Source of the DNA: an uncultured Clostridia bacterium
GTDB lineage: Bacteria; Bacillota; Clostridia; UBA1381
Length of the DNA stretch: 45,337 nt
Direction: 5' to 3'
Assembly: GCA_934476075.1 (NCBI GenBank)
Contig: CAKSNH010000017.1
Location: forward strand, 1 to 45,337
Part shown: piece after piece, positions 1 to 5,868 of the stretch
How the letters are laid out: each line of letters starts with the position of its first letter
Numbering within the stretch: the stretch's first letter is position 1
The notes under the pieces: generated by a model
Seen by the model: the letters and a program-made list of their open reading frames with translations, nothing else
Databases searched by the model: none
What the model was told of the DNA's origin: nothing
Translations under genes and position numbers: made by a program

Positions 1-71
1 AAAATGATGTACAAGTAATTGTTGTTCCTGCCATGTGATAGAATTAGTGATATTAAAGTTATCGAAGTAGC

Positions 72-251
72 TTAATAGCGGTAGTGTTTCGGAATGTTTA
101 TAGGCACATCATAGCCGATTTGCTTTAAAAATTCCGTTATTGCATCTACACCGTCATTAAAAAATTCTGTTATTCGCTTTTCTTTGTTAGTTATATTTTT
201 ATAATCGGGAGGGCATACAAAGGTCCAGTCAGCACCCTCATTATCAAAGAA
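72..251 (-). pseudogene. C-terminal fragment of an unrecognised protein
   Basis: The minus strand is open from 251 to a stop at 72-74 and reads like real protein: acidic and aromatic residues, ending in a plausible C-terminus (GYDVPINIPKHYRY). No start codon or ribosome binding site precedes it. At about 248 it runs directly into sequence of opposite orientation that duplicates 1983-2169, so the gene appears cut by a rearrangement there. I do not recognise the family. It could be an old immunity or accessory gene of the toxin array. That it is a fragment is inferred from the junction. Confidence 0.4.
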
Positions 252-294
252 TTAATGAAAAAGGTTAAGATAAAAGTTAAGGAGGTAACGTGAT

Positions 295-437
295 ATGCGA
301 GAGGGTTTTTGATAGATGATTTGGTGAAAATCCCTGAAAAGTACAAAAAAATGACAGCAGAAGAGCTTGATGCGGAAATAAAAAGACTTGAAAAAGAAGA
401 AAAGGAAAGAAAAACCTCCGTCCAATCTGATATATAA
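295..437 (+). pseudogene. Frameshifted copy of small immunity-like gene
   Basis: This is a near-identical copy of the intact 47-codon gene at 2026-2169, including the same ribosome binding site (AAGGAGGT) and the 45 bases before it, which are the 3' end of the JAB toxin reading frame. One T is missing from the T-run after the fifth codon, giving an early stop (MREGF then TGA), so no full product is made. The rest still encodes the charged sequence KKMTAEELDAEIKRLEKEEK out of frame. It marks the remains of a second JAB-type cassette whose toxin part has been lost. Confidence 0.7.
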
Positions 438-459
438 GCATGGAGTGGAGGAAACGTAA

Positions 460-612
460 ATGGAATACAATCCTAAATATCAAGAAAATGATACCGTTGA
501 TTATGAATTAAAAGAAAAGTTAAGCAAAATGTCAAACGAAGAACTCAATGAATTACTTCGAGAAGAAGAGAAAAAATTCAAAGAATTGATAAAGTCGGGA
601 AAAAAGCTGTAG
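460..612 (+). CDS. Small charged protein, putative immunity/accessory protein
   Basis: A 50-residue protein starting MEYNPKYQENDTVDYELKEK, rich in Glu and Lys and probably mostly helical in its second half (EELNELLREEEKKFKELI). The start is well supported by GTGGAGG 9 bases upstream. It sits as the second small gene after a toxin 3' end, exactly where the unrelated 42-codon gene at 2192-2320 sits in the intact JAB cassette, and is followed at once by the shared cassette terminator at 620. I recognise no family. Position and size suggest an immunity or antitoxin-like protein of the cassette; this is inference. Confidence 0.55.
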   Translation: MEYNPKYQENDTVDYELKEKLSKMSNEELNELLREEEKKFKELIKSGKKL

Positions 613-619
613 TTATTAA

Positions 620-646
620 AACACTTACAATTTGTAGGTGCTTTTT
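620..646 (+). terminator. Cassette-end terminator, copy 1
   Basis: Imperfect hairpin ACACTTACA/TGTAGGTGCT followed by TTTTT. The same sequence recurs at 2329, 4042 and 5167, each time after an immunity-like gene. This copy has AAAACAC instead of AAGCAC in the left arm, so its outer pairs are lost. Confidence 0.7.
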
Positions 647-649
647 GTG

Positions 650-679
650 TTGACGAAATAACAGATAATAAGCTATAAT
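650..679 (+). promoter_or_regulatory. Promoter for the small hydrophobic ORF
   Basis: TTGACG at 650-655 and TATAAT at 674-679 with an 18-base spacer. It lies right after the cassette terminator and about 95 bases before the short hydrophobic reading frame at 772, which has a very strong ribosome binding site. Promoter plus leader plus hydrophobic peptide fits a type I toxin transcript, now truncated. Confidence 0.55.
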
Positions 680-771
680 ATGTGTTGGGTTGTTAATTTT
701 GCAGATTAATACTTAATAGCAAAAGGATTTTTTAGGGCAGTTGGTCACTTCCAGCAAAGGGGGTGATGTTT

Positions 772-816
772 ATGGAAATTATGCAAATGATACTTATAAT
801 TACGTTTATTGGTTGA
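772..816 (+). pseudogene. Truncated holin-like (type I toxin-like) hydrophobic peptide
   Basis: A 14-residue peptide, MEIMQMILIITFIG, behind an exceptionally strong ribosome binding site (AAAGGGGGTGAT). In Firmicutes this leader and start context is characteristic of the short holin-like, type I toxin-like peptides, normally 25-35 residues. Here the frame ends after one hydrophobic stretch, and downstream the same frame continues into unrelated toxin sequence (817-1044), so the 3' half was probably lost at a fusion junction near 815. Family assignment rests on the start context and is tentative. Confidence 0.4.
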
Positions 817-1044
817 ATTGATAAAAAACATAAAAAAATATCCGACGATTTTGATGATATGCATAAACATTCCAGTGTTTCAGGTCATGATTTAATCTAT
901 TGGGAAAACCTCGATAACATAACATCTGAAACTTTTGCCCATATGTTTGAAGCACAGTTTGATAAGGTGAGATACGAGGAAATAAGAAATGTATTTCCGG
1001 TTGCCTTGAAGTATTTCAAGGAAAGATTGAGAGGAGTTTTATAA
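817..1044 (+). pseudogene. 3' remnant of a displaced toxin tip
   Basis: The frame is open from just after the stop at 814-816; the first ATG is at 859. It encodes about 75 residues including NITSETFAHMFEAQFD and FPVALKYFKERLRGVL. The S-E-x-F-A pattern matches the C-terminal end of metallopeptidase-like toxin tips, such as SEIFAE in the intact zincin tip at 3014-3883, where the Glu is probably the third zinc ligand. No HExxH is present upstream, so only the tail remains. It abuts the next gene directly (stop 1042-1044, ATG 1045), as toxin and immunity genes normally do. No MuF linker is left. Confidence 0.5.
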
Positions 1045-1263
1045 ATGTTAAAGATATGTGAAAATATGCGTAGTAAATTCCTTGATAAATTCAATTATCT
1101 TCCGGAAGCTTCTTTTGATGCTGTAATGGAAAATAAAAAAGCAAGTGATGAATATTGTAAGGTATTACAAAAGTGTATTGATGATGATTTTGATTACACA
1201 ATAGAGTTGTATGGTACAATACCTAGAACATCCGAGGGGTTGCCGGATATTATAGTTGATTAA
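1045..1263 (+). CDS. Putative immunity protein
   Basis: A 72-residue soluble protein starting MLKICENMRSKFLDKFNYLP, with a mildly acidic C-terminal half (CIDDDFDYTIELYGTIPRTS). The ribosome binding site GAGAGGAG lies inside the end of the toxin remnant and the start follows the toxin stop without a gap. An intrinsic terminator follows at 1275. No family is recognised. Its place immediately after a toxin tail and before a terminator is that of a cognate immunity gene; the function is inferred from position only. Confidence 0.6.
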   Translation: MLKICENMRSKFLDKFNYLPEASFDAVMENKKASDEYCKVLQKCIDDDFDYTIELYGTIPRTSEGLPDIIVD

Positions 1264-1274
1264 TGATTAAAATG

Positions 1275-1302
1275 AAAGCACATCATAACGGTGTGCTTTT
1301 TT
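1275..1302 (+). terminator. Cassette-end terminator (variant)
   Basis: Hairpin AAAGCACA/TGTGCTTT with a 9-base loop, ending in TTTTTT and then CGTGG. The sequence differs from the four-copy terminator, but the T-tail followed by TCGTGG, which starts the next cassette, is the same. Confidence 0.75.
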
Positions 1303-1303
1303 C

Positions 1304-2024
1304 GTGGAAAAATTTAATAATGATTTAGGCGGCGGAGTAAAAACACATGACTGTAATTGCAGGTGCTATCTTGAATATAATTTAATGACGGCCGAAGAAT
1401 TTGCAAAGGCAACAGGAAAAAGTGTTGCAAATGACGGGAATAGTGATATAATAGAGGTAGATACGGAGCGAGAAAATCAGCGATACGGAAGAAATAAAGA
1501 TACAGTTGTTAATAAGACATATATTAACAGCGGTGAATACAGACGCAAATTCAATGGTATAAGTGATAATCCTAATGTAAACAGGACATTATACAACTGT
1601 GCAAAAGCTGCATTGAAACATCGTAGCGGAACAAAATTTGAGGATATGTATTGGATTGACGGTAATACAGGAAAAATTATTACGAGTGCGTTGAACGAAA
1701 AATATGAAAGCGGAGTAATAAGAAACAAAAAGCGTGATAAGAAAATCGCAATGTACAGCAACGTTATAGCCGTGCATACGCACCCAAGCAGTATGCCGCC
1801 AAGTGCAGGAGATTTCAATAGTTTCGCCTATTAAGAAAGCATATGTGTTTTGTCATGATGGTAAAATTTTTGAGTATTCCGCAGAAGAAAAAATAAATGT
1901 TAGTATTTACAATGCTTATATTACAAAATATATATCACAAGGATATTCCGATTTTGAAGCTCAATGGAAAACACTTGAAGAATTAATGAAAAAGGTTAAG
2001 ATAAAAGTTAAGGAGGTAACGTGA
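1304..2024 (+). pseudogene. MuF-type displaced toxin tip with JAB/JAMM domain, frameshifted
   Basis: Begins with the shared linker of this array: a Gly-rich DLGGGV, then HDCNCRCYLEYN, then a TAEEFAKATGK stretch and NSDIIEV. HxxCxC is the usual C-terminal signature of phage MuF/gp7 head-morphogenesis proteins, to which bacterial polymorphic toxins are often fused. The variable part ends in HTHPSSMPPSAGDFNS, a JAMM-type zinc motif (HxH, Ser, xx, Asp). Right after it the frame shifts near 1820-1832: one frame stops at 1834, and the expected continuation (KKAYVFCHDGKIFEYSAEE) lies in another frame ending at 2024. The 5' end is a GTG in the TCGTGG repeat without a ribosome binding site, so it would be expressed only after recombination into a full-length parent. 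Broken as it stands. Confidence 0.75.
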
Positions 2025-2025
2025 T

Positions 2026-2169
2026 ATGCGAGAAGGTTTTTTAATAGATGATTTGGTTAAAATTCCTGAAAAGTACAAAAAAATGACAGCAGAAGAGCTT
2101 GATGCGGAAATAAAAAGGCTTGAAAAAGAAGAAAAGGAAAGAAAAAACTCCGTCCAATCTGATATATAA
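2026..2169 (+). CDS. Small immunity-like protein of the JAB cassette
   Basis: A 47-residue protein, MREGFLIDDLVKIPEKYKKM then TAEELDAEIKRLEKEEKERK, strongly charged and probably a helical hairpin. AAGGAGGT lies 8 bases upstream, within the last codons of the toxin, and the start is two bases after the toxin stop. A frameshifted duplicate lies at 295-437. The duplicated block keeps toxin 3' end and this gene together, which supports a toxin-immunity relation. The family is not recognised. Confidence 0.65.
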   Translation: MREGFLIDDLVKIPEKYKKMTAEELDAEIKRLEKEEKERKNSVQSDI

Positions 2170-2191
2170 GCATTGAGTGGAGGAAACTTAA

Positions 2192-2320
2192 ATGATTAAA
2201 AGAAAATATTATGATGGTCCATTAGTTGATGATGGCAGGACACTAGAAGAGATTGAAAAGGATATACAACAGGAAGAAGAAATTTGTGAAAATTTGAAAG
2301 AATGGCCGCCGATTGAATAA
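2192..2320 (+). CDS. Small acidic protein, second putative accessory/immunity gene
   Basis: A 42-residue acidic protein (MIKRKYYDGPLVDDGRTLEE through NLKEWPPIE) with ribosome binding site GTGGAGG 10 bases upstream. It lies 22 bases after the previous small gene and 9 bases before the shared terminator. At the same position in the duplicated block (460-612) stands an unrelated 50-residue gene, so this slot varies while the flanking gene is conserved. Function unknown. Confidence 0.5.
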   Translation: MIKRKYYDGPLVDDGRTLEEIEKDIQQEEEICENLKEWPPIE

Positions 2321-2328
2321 TTCGATAT

Positions 2329-2357
2329 AAGCACTTACAATTTGTAGGTGCTTTTTT
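2329..2357 (+). terminator. Cassette-end terminator, copy 2
   Basis: Ten-base-pair hairpin AGCACTTACA/TGTAGGTGCT with loop ATT and two G-T pairs, followed by six T and then CGTGG. Same sequence as the copies at 4042 and 5167. Confidence 0.85.
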
Positions 2358-2378
2358 CGTGGCATATATGAAATTGGA

Positions 2379-2834
2379 ATGTGTAAAATTAAGTTGACAA
2401 AAAAAGCCGATAATGATATAGTGAATTTGAAAAATATTAAGTCAGAGGTAGATAAGGTGTACAGCATAGGTAAGATTGATATAAACATATACAAATGCGT
2501 TACAGATGATATTCAGACAGATGAAGTTATAATAACTGACGAGCGGATTGAGCATATAAAAGAACGGCATCCGAATGATTACGAGAGATATTATCAATAT
2601 ATAGAGCAAGCGGTAATACAGCCGGATTACATAATTGAAAGCCATAAAATTAATACAGCTTTGATATTAAAGGAATTTAATGATGACGATTTACAATTTA
2701 AAATGGTGTTAAGATTGCTTACTTCAAAAGACAGCAACAAGTTTAAAAATTCCATAATTACATTCATGAAAATAGACGAAAAAGAGTGGAAAAGACTGAT
2801 AAGAAACAAAAAAATACTTTACAAAAAAGAATAA
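2379..2834 (+). CDS. PBECR-type nuclease domain, displaced toxin tip
   Basis: A 151-residue protein whose core resembles the PBECR families (Phage-Barnase-EndoU-ColicinE5/D-RelE-like nucleases), which are common C-terminal domains on phage MuF proteins. Recognisable parts are VIITDERIEHIKERHPNDYE (about 49-68), a conserved His/Arg/Glu-rich helix, then ILKEFND and KMVLRLLTS, and a C-terminal helix with EKEWKRLIRNKKILYKK. The predicted role is RNA or DNA cleavage. The MuF Cys linker of the other tips is missing, and no ribosome binding site precedes the ATG, so it is probably silent here. No immunity gene follows; instead there is an odd GC-rich stretch and a terminator. Which PBECR subfamily it belongs to cannot be decided by eye. 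Confidence 0.65.
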   Translation: MCKIKLTKKADNDIVNLKNIKSEVDKVYSIGKIDINIYKCVTDDIQTDEVIITDERIEHIKERHPNDYERYYQYIEQAVIQPDYIIESHKINTALILKEFNDDDLQFKMVLRLLTSKDSNKFKNSIITFMKIDEKEWKRLIRNKKILYKKE

Positions 2835-2875
2835 TAGTGATATAATTATAGTACAATAAAAAGAAGGTTATTTGA

Positions 2876-2965
2876 GGTGGAAGAGTACGTCCACGTCCAC
2901 ACGCCGATGGCTTGACAGGGGAAACCCGAGAGATGCAGGAGAATTGGACGCCTGCCAAGTAACCG
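2876..2965 (+). other. GC-rich, possibly structured 90-base insert
   Basis: Composition differs sharply from the AT-rich surroundings. It contains nested complementary pieces: CTTG (2911-2914) with CAAG (2956-2959), GGG-GAAA-CCC (2918-2927, a GNRA-type tetraloop) and CAGG (2936-2939) with CCTG (2951-2954), which together could fold as a three-way junction. One frame (2876-2962) is also open for 28 codons, but has no start or ribosome binding site. It may be a remnant of a structured RNA, an intron end or a gene tail. I cannot identify it. Confidence 0.3.
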
Positions 2966-2973
2966 CTTTTTAA

Positions 2974-2999
2974 GGGCTGTAGAAATACAGTCCTTTTTT
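2974..2999 (+). terminator. Intrinsic terminator after the PBECR tip
   Basis: GGGCTGTA/TACAGTCC eight-base-pair stem with a GAAA loop, then TTTTTT and CGTG, the usual start of the next cassette. Confidence 0.85.
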
Positions 3000-3013
3000 C
3001 GTGTGAAAAATAA

Positions 3014-3883
3014 ATGTTTGATTTAGGCGGTGGAGTAACGGCAGCCGCACCGTCAAAAAGCGGAGTGGCGGCACATGACTGTAATTGCAGGTGCTATCTT
3101 GAATATAATTTAATGACAGCCGAAGAATTTGCAAAGGTTACAGGAAAAAAGGTTGCAAATGACGGGAATAGTGATATAATAGAGGTAGAAACCAAAGTAG
3201 ATTATATGAGTAACAGTTTTAGACCTAAGTACGGTAAGGAAACTGTTGATAGTGTTGGTAACATTAATATATATGTTAAAAAGGTTGAAAACAGTCAATT
3301 TGAATTATATACAGATGTTGCCAATACAATAAAAAATAAAGCTGTTAGATTAACAGAAAAGAATATGCGTGAAGTAGCTCAAATGATGCCAACAAACTTT
3401 GAGATACCTAAAATTTGTGTTATTGATTTTGATAAATACAATTTAAATACTAGTGCTATTGGTGGCTATCGGAAAGAAGTAAATACAATGTACATAAATA
3501 GTAGGTATGATACTCCGGAGAAAATTAAAGAATATGTTAATAAAACAAAAGGCTATTTTTCAAACAGTAGTGGGTTTGCTCCATATTTACACGAATTAGG
3601 TCATAAACAATATGAAGATGCGTTAGTTGTGTATGCTGAAAAGAATAATATTTCAGTTGATAAAGCAAGAAATGTTATTGAAAATAAGTTGATGGAGTAT
3701 GTGGGCAAGAAAAGAAAAGTTGACCATTGTTTTATAGACACAAATATACGCGTCTACGCTGCTGAAAGTTATTCAAATCATAAGTATTCAGAAATATTTG
3801 CTGAATGTTTATCAGCTGAGAAGATGAATGATGCAATAAAAAATATATTAAAAATAATGAAAGGGGAAGTTCCCAAATGGTAA
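3014..3883 (+). CDS. MuF-type displaced toxin tip with zincin metallopeptidase domain
   Basis: A 289-residue protein. Residues 1-60 are the array linker: DLGGGV, a short extra Ala/Ser stretch, HDCNCRCYLEYN, TAEEFAKVTGK and NSDIIEV. Residues 70-289 form the variable toxin part. It carries HELGHKQYED (about residue 197), the HExxH zinc-protease motif, and further on SEIFAE (about residue 260), a likely third zinc ligand; the order fits zincin-like toxins. The predicted action is proteolysis inside a target cell. The ATG lies in the cassette-start repeat with no ribosome binding site, so it looks like a stored tip rather than an expressed gene. The frame is intact. The stop overlaps the immunity gene by 7 bases. 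Confidence 0.75.
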   Translation: MFDLGGGVTAAAPSKSGVAAHDCNCRCYLEYNLMTAEEFAKVTGKKVANDGNSDIIEVETKVDYMSNSFRPKYGKETVDSVGNINIYVKKVENSQFELYTDVANTIKNKAVRLTEKNMREVAQMMPTNFEIPKICVIDFDKYNLNTSAIGGYRKEVNTMYINSRYDTPEKIKEYVNKTKGYFSNSSGFAPYLHELGHKQYEDALVVYAEKNNISVDKARNVIENKLMEYVGKKRKVDHCFIDTNIRVYAAESYSNHKYSEIFAECLSAEKMNDAIKNILKIMKGEVPKW

Positions 3884-4041
3884 TGCCAAGTGAGGAAAAA
3901 CTTAAACTTTGCAAAATAATAAAAACAGGCACAAAAGAGGAAGCAGACCAAGCAAGAAAAAAATTAGAAGAAATAGCAATAAGAGAAATGGAAGAAGAAA
4001 AGAAAAATCCACCACCTTGGGCGGGTATAATAGAGTTTTAA
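3877..4041 (+). CDS. Putative immunity protein for the zincin tip
   Basis: A 54-residue, highly charged, probably helical protein (MVMPSEEKLKLCKIIKTGTK onward, ending PPPWAGIIEF). The start overlaps the toxin stop (ATGGTAA), and AAGGGGAAG lies 7 bases upstream; an alternative ATG at 3883 is less well spaced. The shared terminator follows directly. Overlap with the toxin and the terminator behind it support an immunity role; the family is not recognised. Confidence 0.6.
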   Translation: MVMPSEEKLKLCKIIKTGTKEEADQARKKLEEIAIREMEEEKKNPPPWAGIIEF

Positions 4042-4069
4042 AAGCACTTACAATTTGTAGGTGCTTTTT
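4042..4069 (+). terminator. Cassette-end terminator, copy 3
   Basis: AGCACTTACA/TGTAGGTGCT hairpin followed by TTTTT. Here the CGTGG cassette start is absent; GTTTTACGGGAGG leads straight into the YjcQ-like gene. Confidence 0.85.
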
Positions 4070-4090
4070 GTTTTACGGGAGGTGAACGCA

Positions 4091-4414
4091 ATGGATAATT
4101 TCAAGATTATATACAGCATACTGAAAATTTTAGAAAAATCGATGGATGCAGAGGAATTTGATAAAAGCAGATTATCAAATGAAAGTCTAAAATTGTCAGA
4201 GCCGAGATGGAGCAGAATAATGGCAATGTTGGTGGCGAATGAATATGTTACGGGTATTGAAGTGTGGCACTCCATTGATTGTGATTATCCGAGAGTGTGC
4301 ATAACAAGACCCGAGATAACGCTTAAAGGATTGGAATATCTGAGCGAGAACACATTTATGAAAAAGGCGGCAAATATTGCAAAGGGAATTAAGGATATAC
4401 CTTTTGTTCCGTAA
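4091..4414 (+). CDS. YjcQ-family winged-helix-like protein
   Basis: A 107-residue protein resembling the YjcQ family of Firmicutes prophages: MDNFKIIYSILKILEKSMDA at the N-terminus, SEPRWSRIMAMLVANEYVTG in the middle and ITLKGLEYLSENTFMKKAAN near the C-terminus. The order helix, helix-turn-helix, ITLKG strand, amphipathic helix is typical of that family; the biochemical role is unknown. A frame extends upstream to 4061 but runs through the terminator. The ATG at 4091 is preceded by GGGAGGTG and is the better start. YjcQ genes are often found near phage structural genes, which fits a MuF-derived locus. It has its own terminator at 4442. Confidence 0.75.
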   Translation: MDNFKIIYSILKILEKSMDAEEFDKSRLSNESLKLSEPRWSRIMAMLVANEYVTGIEVWHSIDCDYPRVCITRPEITLKGLEYLSENTFMKKAANIAKGIKDIPFVP

Positions 4415-4441
4415 ATATAATTTAATAATGTCAAGGATTTT

Positions 4442-4465
4442 GCACGTTTTCGGACGTGCTTTTTT
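4442..4465 (+). terminator. Terminator after the YjcQ-like gene
   Basis: Perfect GCACGT/ACGTGC stem with loop TTTCGG, then TTTTTT and CGCGG, which begins the next cassette. Confidence 0.85.
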
Positions 4466-4478
4466 CGCGGAAAAATAA

Positions 4479-4989
4479 ATGTTTGATTTGGGCGGCGGAG
4501 TGGCGGCACATGAATGGAATATAATTTAATGACAGCCGAAGAATTTGCAAAGGTTACAGGAAAAAAGGTTGCAAATGACGGGAATATGCTCAATATCAAT
4601 GTTTCCGATAAAACAATGCAGTAGCAGCGTATAACCCTATTCAAAATGTGGTTTATGTAAGACAGGCATTGTTGGATTATGATAAAATGTCTGCACTTCA
4701 AGAACAATTAGCTTGTCCGAATAACAAATACAGTACGTTATTGCACGAATACATACACTGGTTTGATGCACAACGATATAGGACAAAGCACGGTGATTTT
4801 AACAATGCTGATGATTATGGTAGATATATTGCAAGATTAAGAAGAAATTGTAAGAAAAAGCTTGACAAACTGGGTGTGAATGAATACAATATAAGTAATA
4901 TGGGGAGGTATGCTGAGCGTAGTTATGAAAAGGATTTATATGATGAGGCATATACTGAGTACAGGGTTGTTAAAATTTTAAGGAAGTGA
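4479..4989 (+). pseudogene. Broken MuF/zincin displaced toxin tip
   Basis: Starts like the tip at 3014 (MFDLGGGVAAHE), but about 20 bases carrying the CNCRCY codons are deleted, giving an early stop. The TAEEFAKVTGK and NDG parts follow in another frame, which is cut again by a TAG at 4621. The toxin domain then reads in the frame ending at 4989: LLHEYIHWFDAQRYR contains HExxH, and DLYDEAYTEYRV near the end may carry the third zinc ligand. The N-terminal half of the toxin domain is also short compared with the intact zincin. Two frame breaks and a large deletion make it a pseudogene, yet the metal-binding core is conserved. Confidence 0.75.
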
Positions 4990-4993
4990 GTTT

Positions 4994-5167
4994 ATGGTAT
5001 TTTTAGACACACCAGAGATGGAAGAATTAGATAAAATATTTCGACCGTATATGGACGGTGCTAAATTGAGAAAAGATGCTCCGAAAGAAGTAGTGGAAGC
5101 ACACGATAGATATTTTGAATTATTTATGAAACAACGTGAAGAAGAAGTAAAATCATGGTTTGAATAA
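4994..5167 (+). CDS. Putative immunity protein of the broken zincin tip
   Basis: A 57-residue acidic protein (MVFLDTPEMEELDKIFRPYM through EEEVKSWFE). AAGGAAGTGAG overlaps the toxin stop, and the ATG is 4 bases after it. The cassette terminator starts in its stop codon. It is still intact although the toxin is broken, as expected if immunity is retained longer than the toxin. Family not recognised. Confidence 0.6.
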   Translation: MVFLDTPEMEELDKIFRPYMDGAKLRKDAPKEVVEAHDRYFELFMKQREEEVKSWFE

Positions 5168-5194
5168 GCACTTACAATTTGTAGGTGCTTTTTT
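5167..5194 (+). terminator. Cassette-end terminator, copy 4
   Basis: AGCACTTACA/TGTAGGTGCT hairpin with six T and CGTGG. It is the last copy; the array ends here and the sequence continues with the right end of the dispersed repeat and a dpaB fragment. Confidence 0.85.
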
Positions 5195-5202
5195 CGTGGC
5201 AA

Positions 5203-5226
5203 CTTATGCCCGCAGGCAGAGCTTTT
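5203..5226 (+). repeat. Right-end fragment of the dispersed 97-bp repeat
   Basis: Matches the second half of the repeat copy at 11965-12060 (ATGC[C/T]CGCAGGCAGAGCTTTTTTA), but without the left half. It is followed by the same dpaB 3' sequence as at 12061, so repeat tail and dpaB end were copied together. Confidence 0.65.
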
Positions 5227-5344
5227 TTATTTTGAACAGAGTAACAAAGGCTGAATCTGCTCGCCTTCGAGTGCCAGCATTGTCGAAGGGAGTATTTGTG
5301 TCATGTCAGCCACAAGCGAGTTGGGCTTTTTTACATAGTCGTCC
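5227..5344 (-). pseudogene. 3' fragment of dipicolinate synthase subunit B gene
   Basis: About 118 bases nearly identical to 12061-12178, covering the last 38 or so codons of dpaB in the same orientation (stop at 5227-5229; VKKPNS, VADMTQ and the LLLCSK end are readable). Identity stops abruptly at 5344, where unrelated sequence begins. There is no start, so it cannot be expressed. Two partial copies in one window suggest duplication by recombination near the repeat that flanks both. Confidence 0.8.
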
Positions 5345-5381
5345 GTTGAAGAAGTATGGATGATACAATTTCATACAATTA

Positions 5382-5450
5382 AAAACAGCTAAAAACGCAG
5401 AAGTAAGCCGTTTGTCGGCAATTTGTAAATTCTGCTGTTTTAGCTGTTTT
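5382..5450. repeat. Long inverted repeat / stem-loop
   Basis: AAACAGCTAAAA with GCAGAA on the left (5382-5401) pairs with TTCTGC and TTTTAGCTGTTT on the right (5430-5449). The inside holds a smaller GCCG-TTTGT-CGGC hairpin. T-rich sequence follows on the plus strand. It could be a terminator or the remnant of an element end; no gene ends close by. Confidence 0.5.
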
Positions 5451-5868
5451 GTTGCTTTTGGAATGATTTTTATTGTACGTTTTCGCTTTGCACACAGTAG
5501 GGATAAAAAGTTATAAAGTTATACGATTTAACTTTTTATGCATATAGGGGTGTGCAGGTAGTAGAAAAAGTGTAATTGTATAAGTTGTTGAGATAAGATT
5601 TGTCAATGGGTTTTTCCGTGAAAGAAGATGAAAACTTAATATACCACTGTTACAACAGAAGTCGATTTTTCGTATGTATAATCCTTGCTACCCCTTTTTC
5701 ATAAATGTCAAATACGACAAGATACTCATTATCTGAAATTATGTCTTACAGTAAAATGCATTCTTTCTCGTGAATATATACCGGTTTTACGTTTACACCA
5801 AACTTGAAACAGCCCCGAAAGTGTTAAAATTTTTAGTGGAATTATACGTTTAACACAAATGCTTTGTA
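5451..5868. other. Noncoding stretch downstream of the PL11 gene
   Basis: No reading frame with a start and ribosome binding site is seen on either strand. A minus-strand stretch at about 5650-5750 can be read as short protein-like pieces (EYLVVFDIYEKGVAR) but with stops on both sides, so at most it is a very old gene remnant. No clear terminator for the PL11 gene ending at 5869 was found within 100 bases. Confidence 0.4.

Noticed and set aside
4061..4090. Upstream start for the YjcQ-like gene
   Set aside because: That frame begins inside the terminator hairpin; the ATG at 4091 has a good ribosome binding site and matches the family N-terminus.
5590..5760. Possible degenerate cas2-like reading on the minus strand
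   Set aside because: Only a short phrase (EYLVVFDIYEKGVAR) looks suggestive; it is flanked by stops, has no start and no CRISPR repeats nearby.
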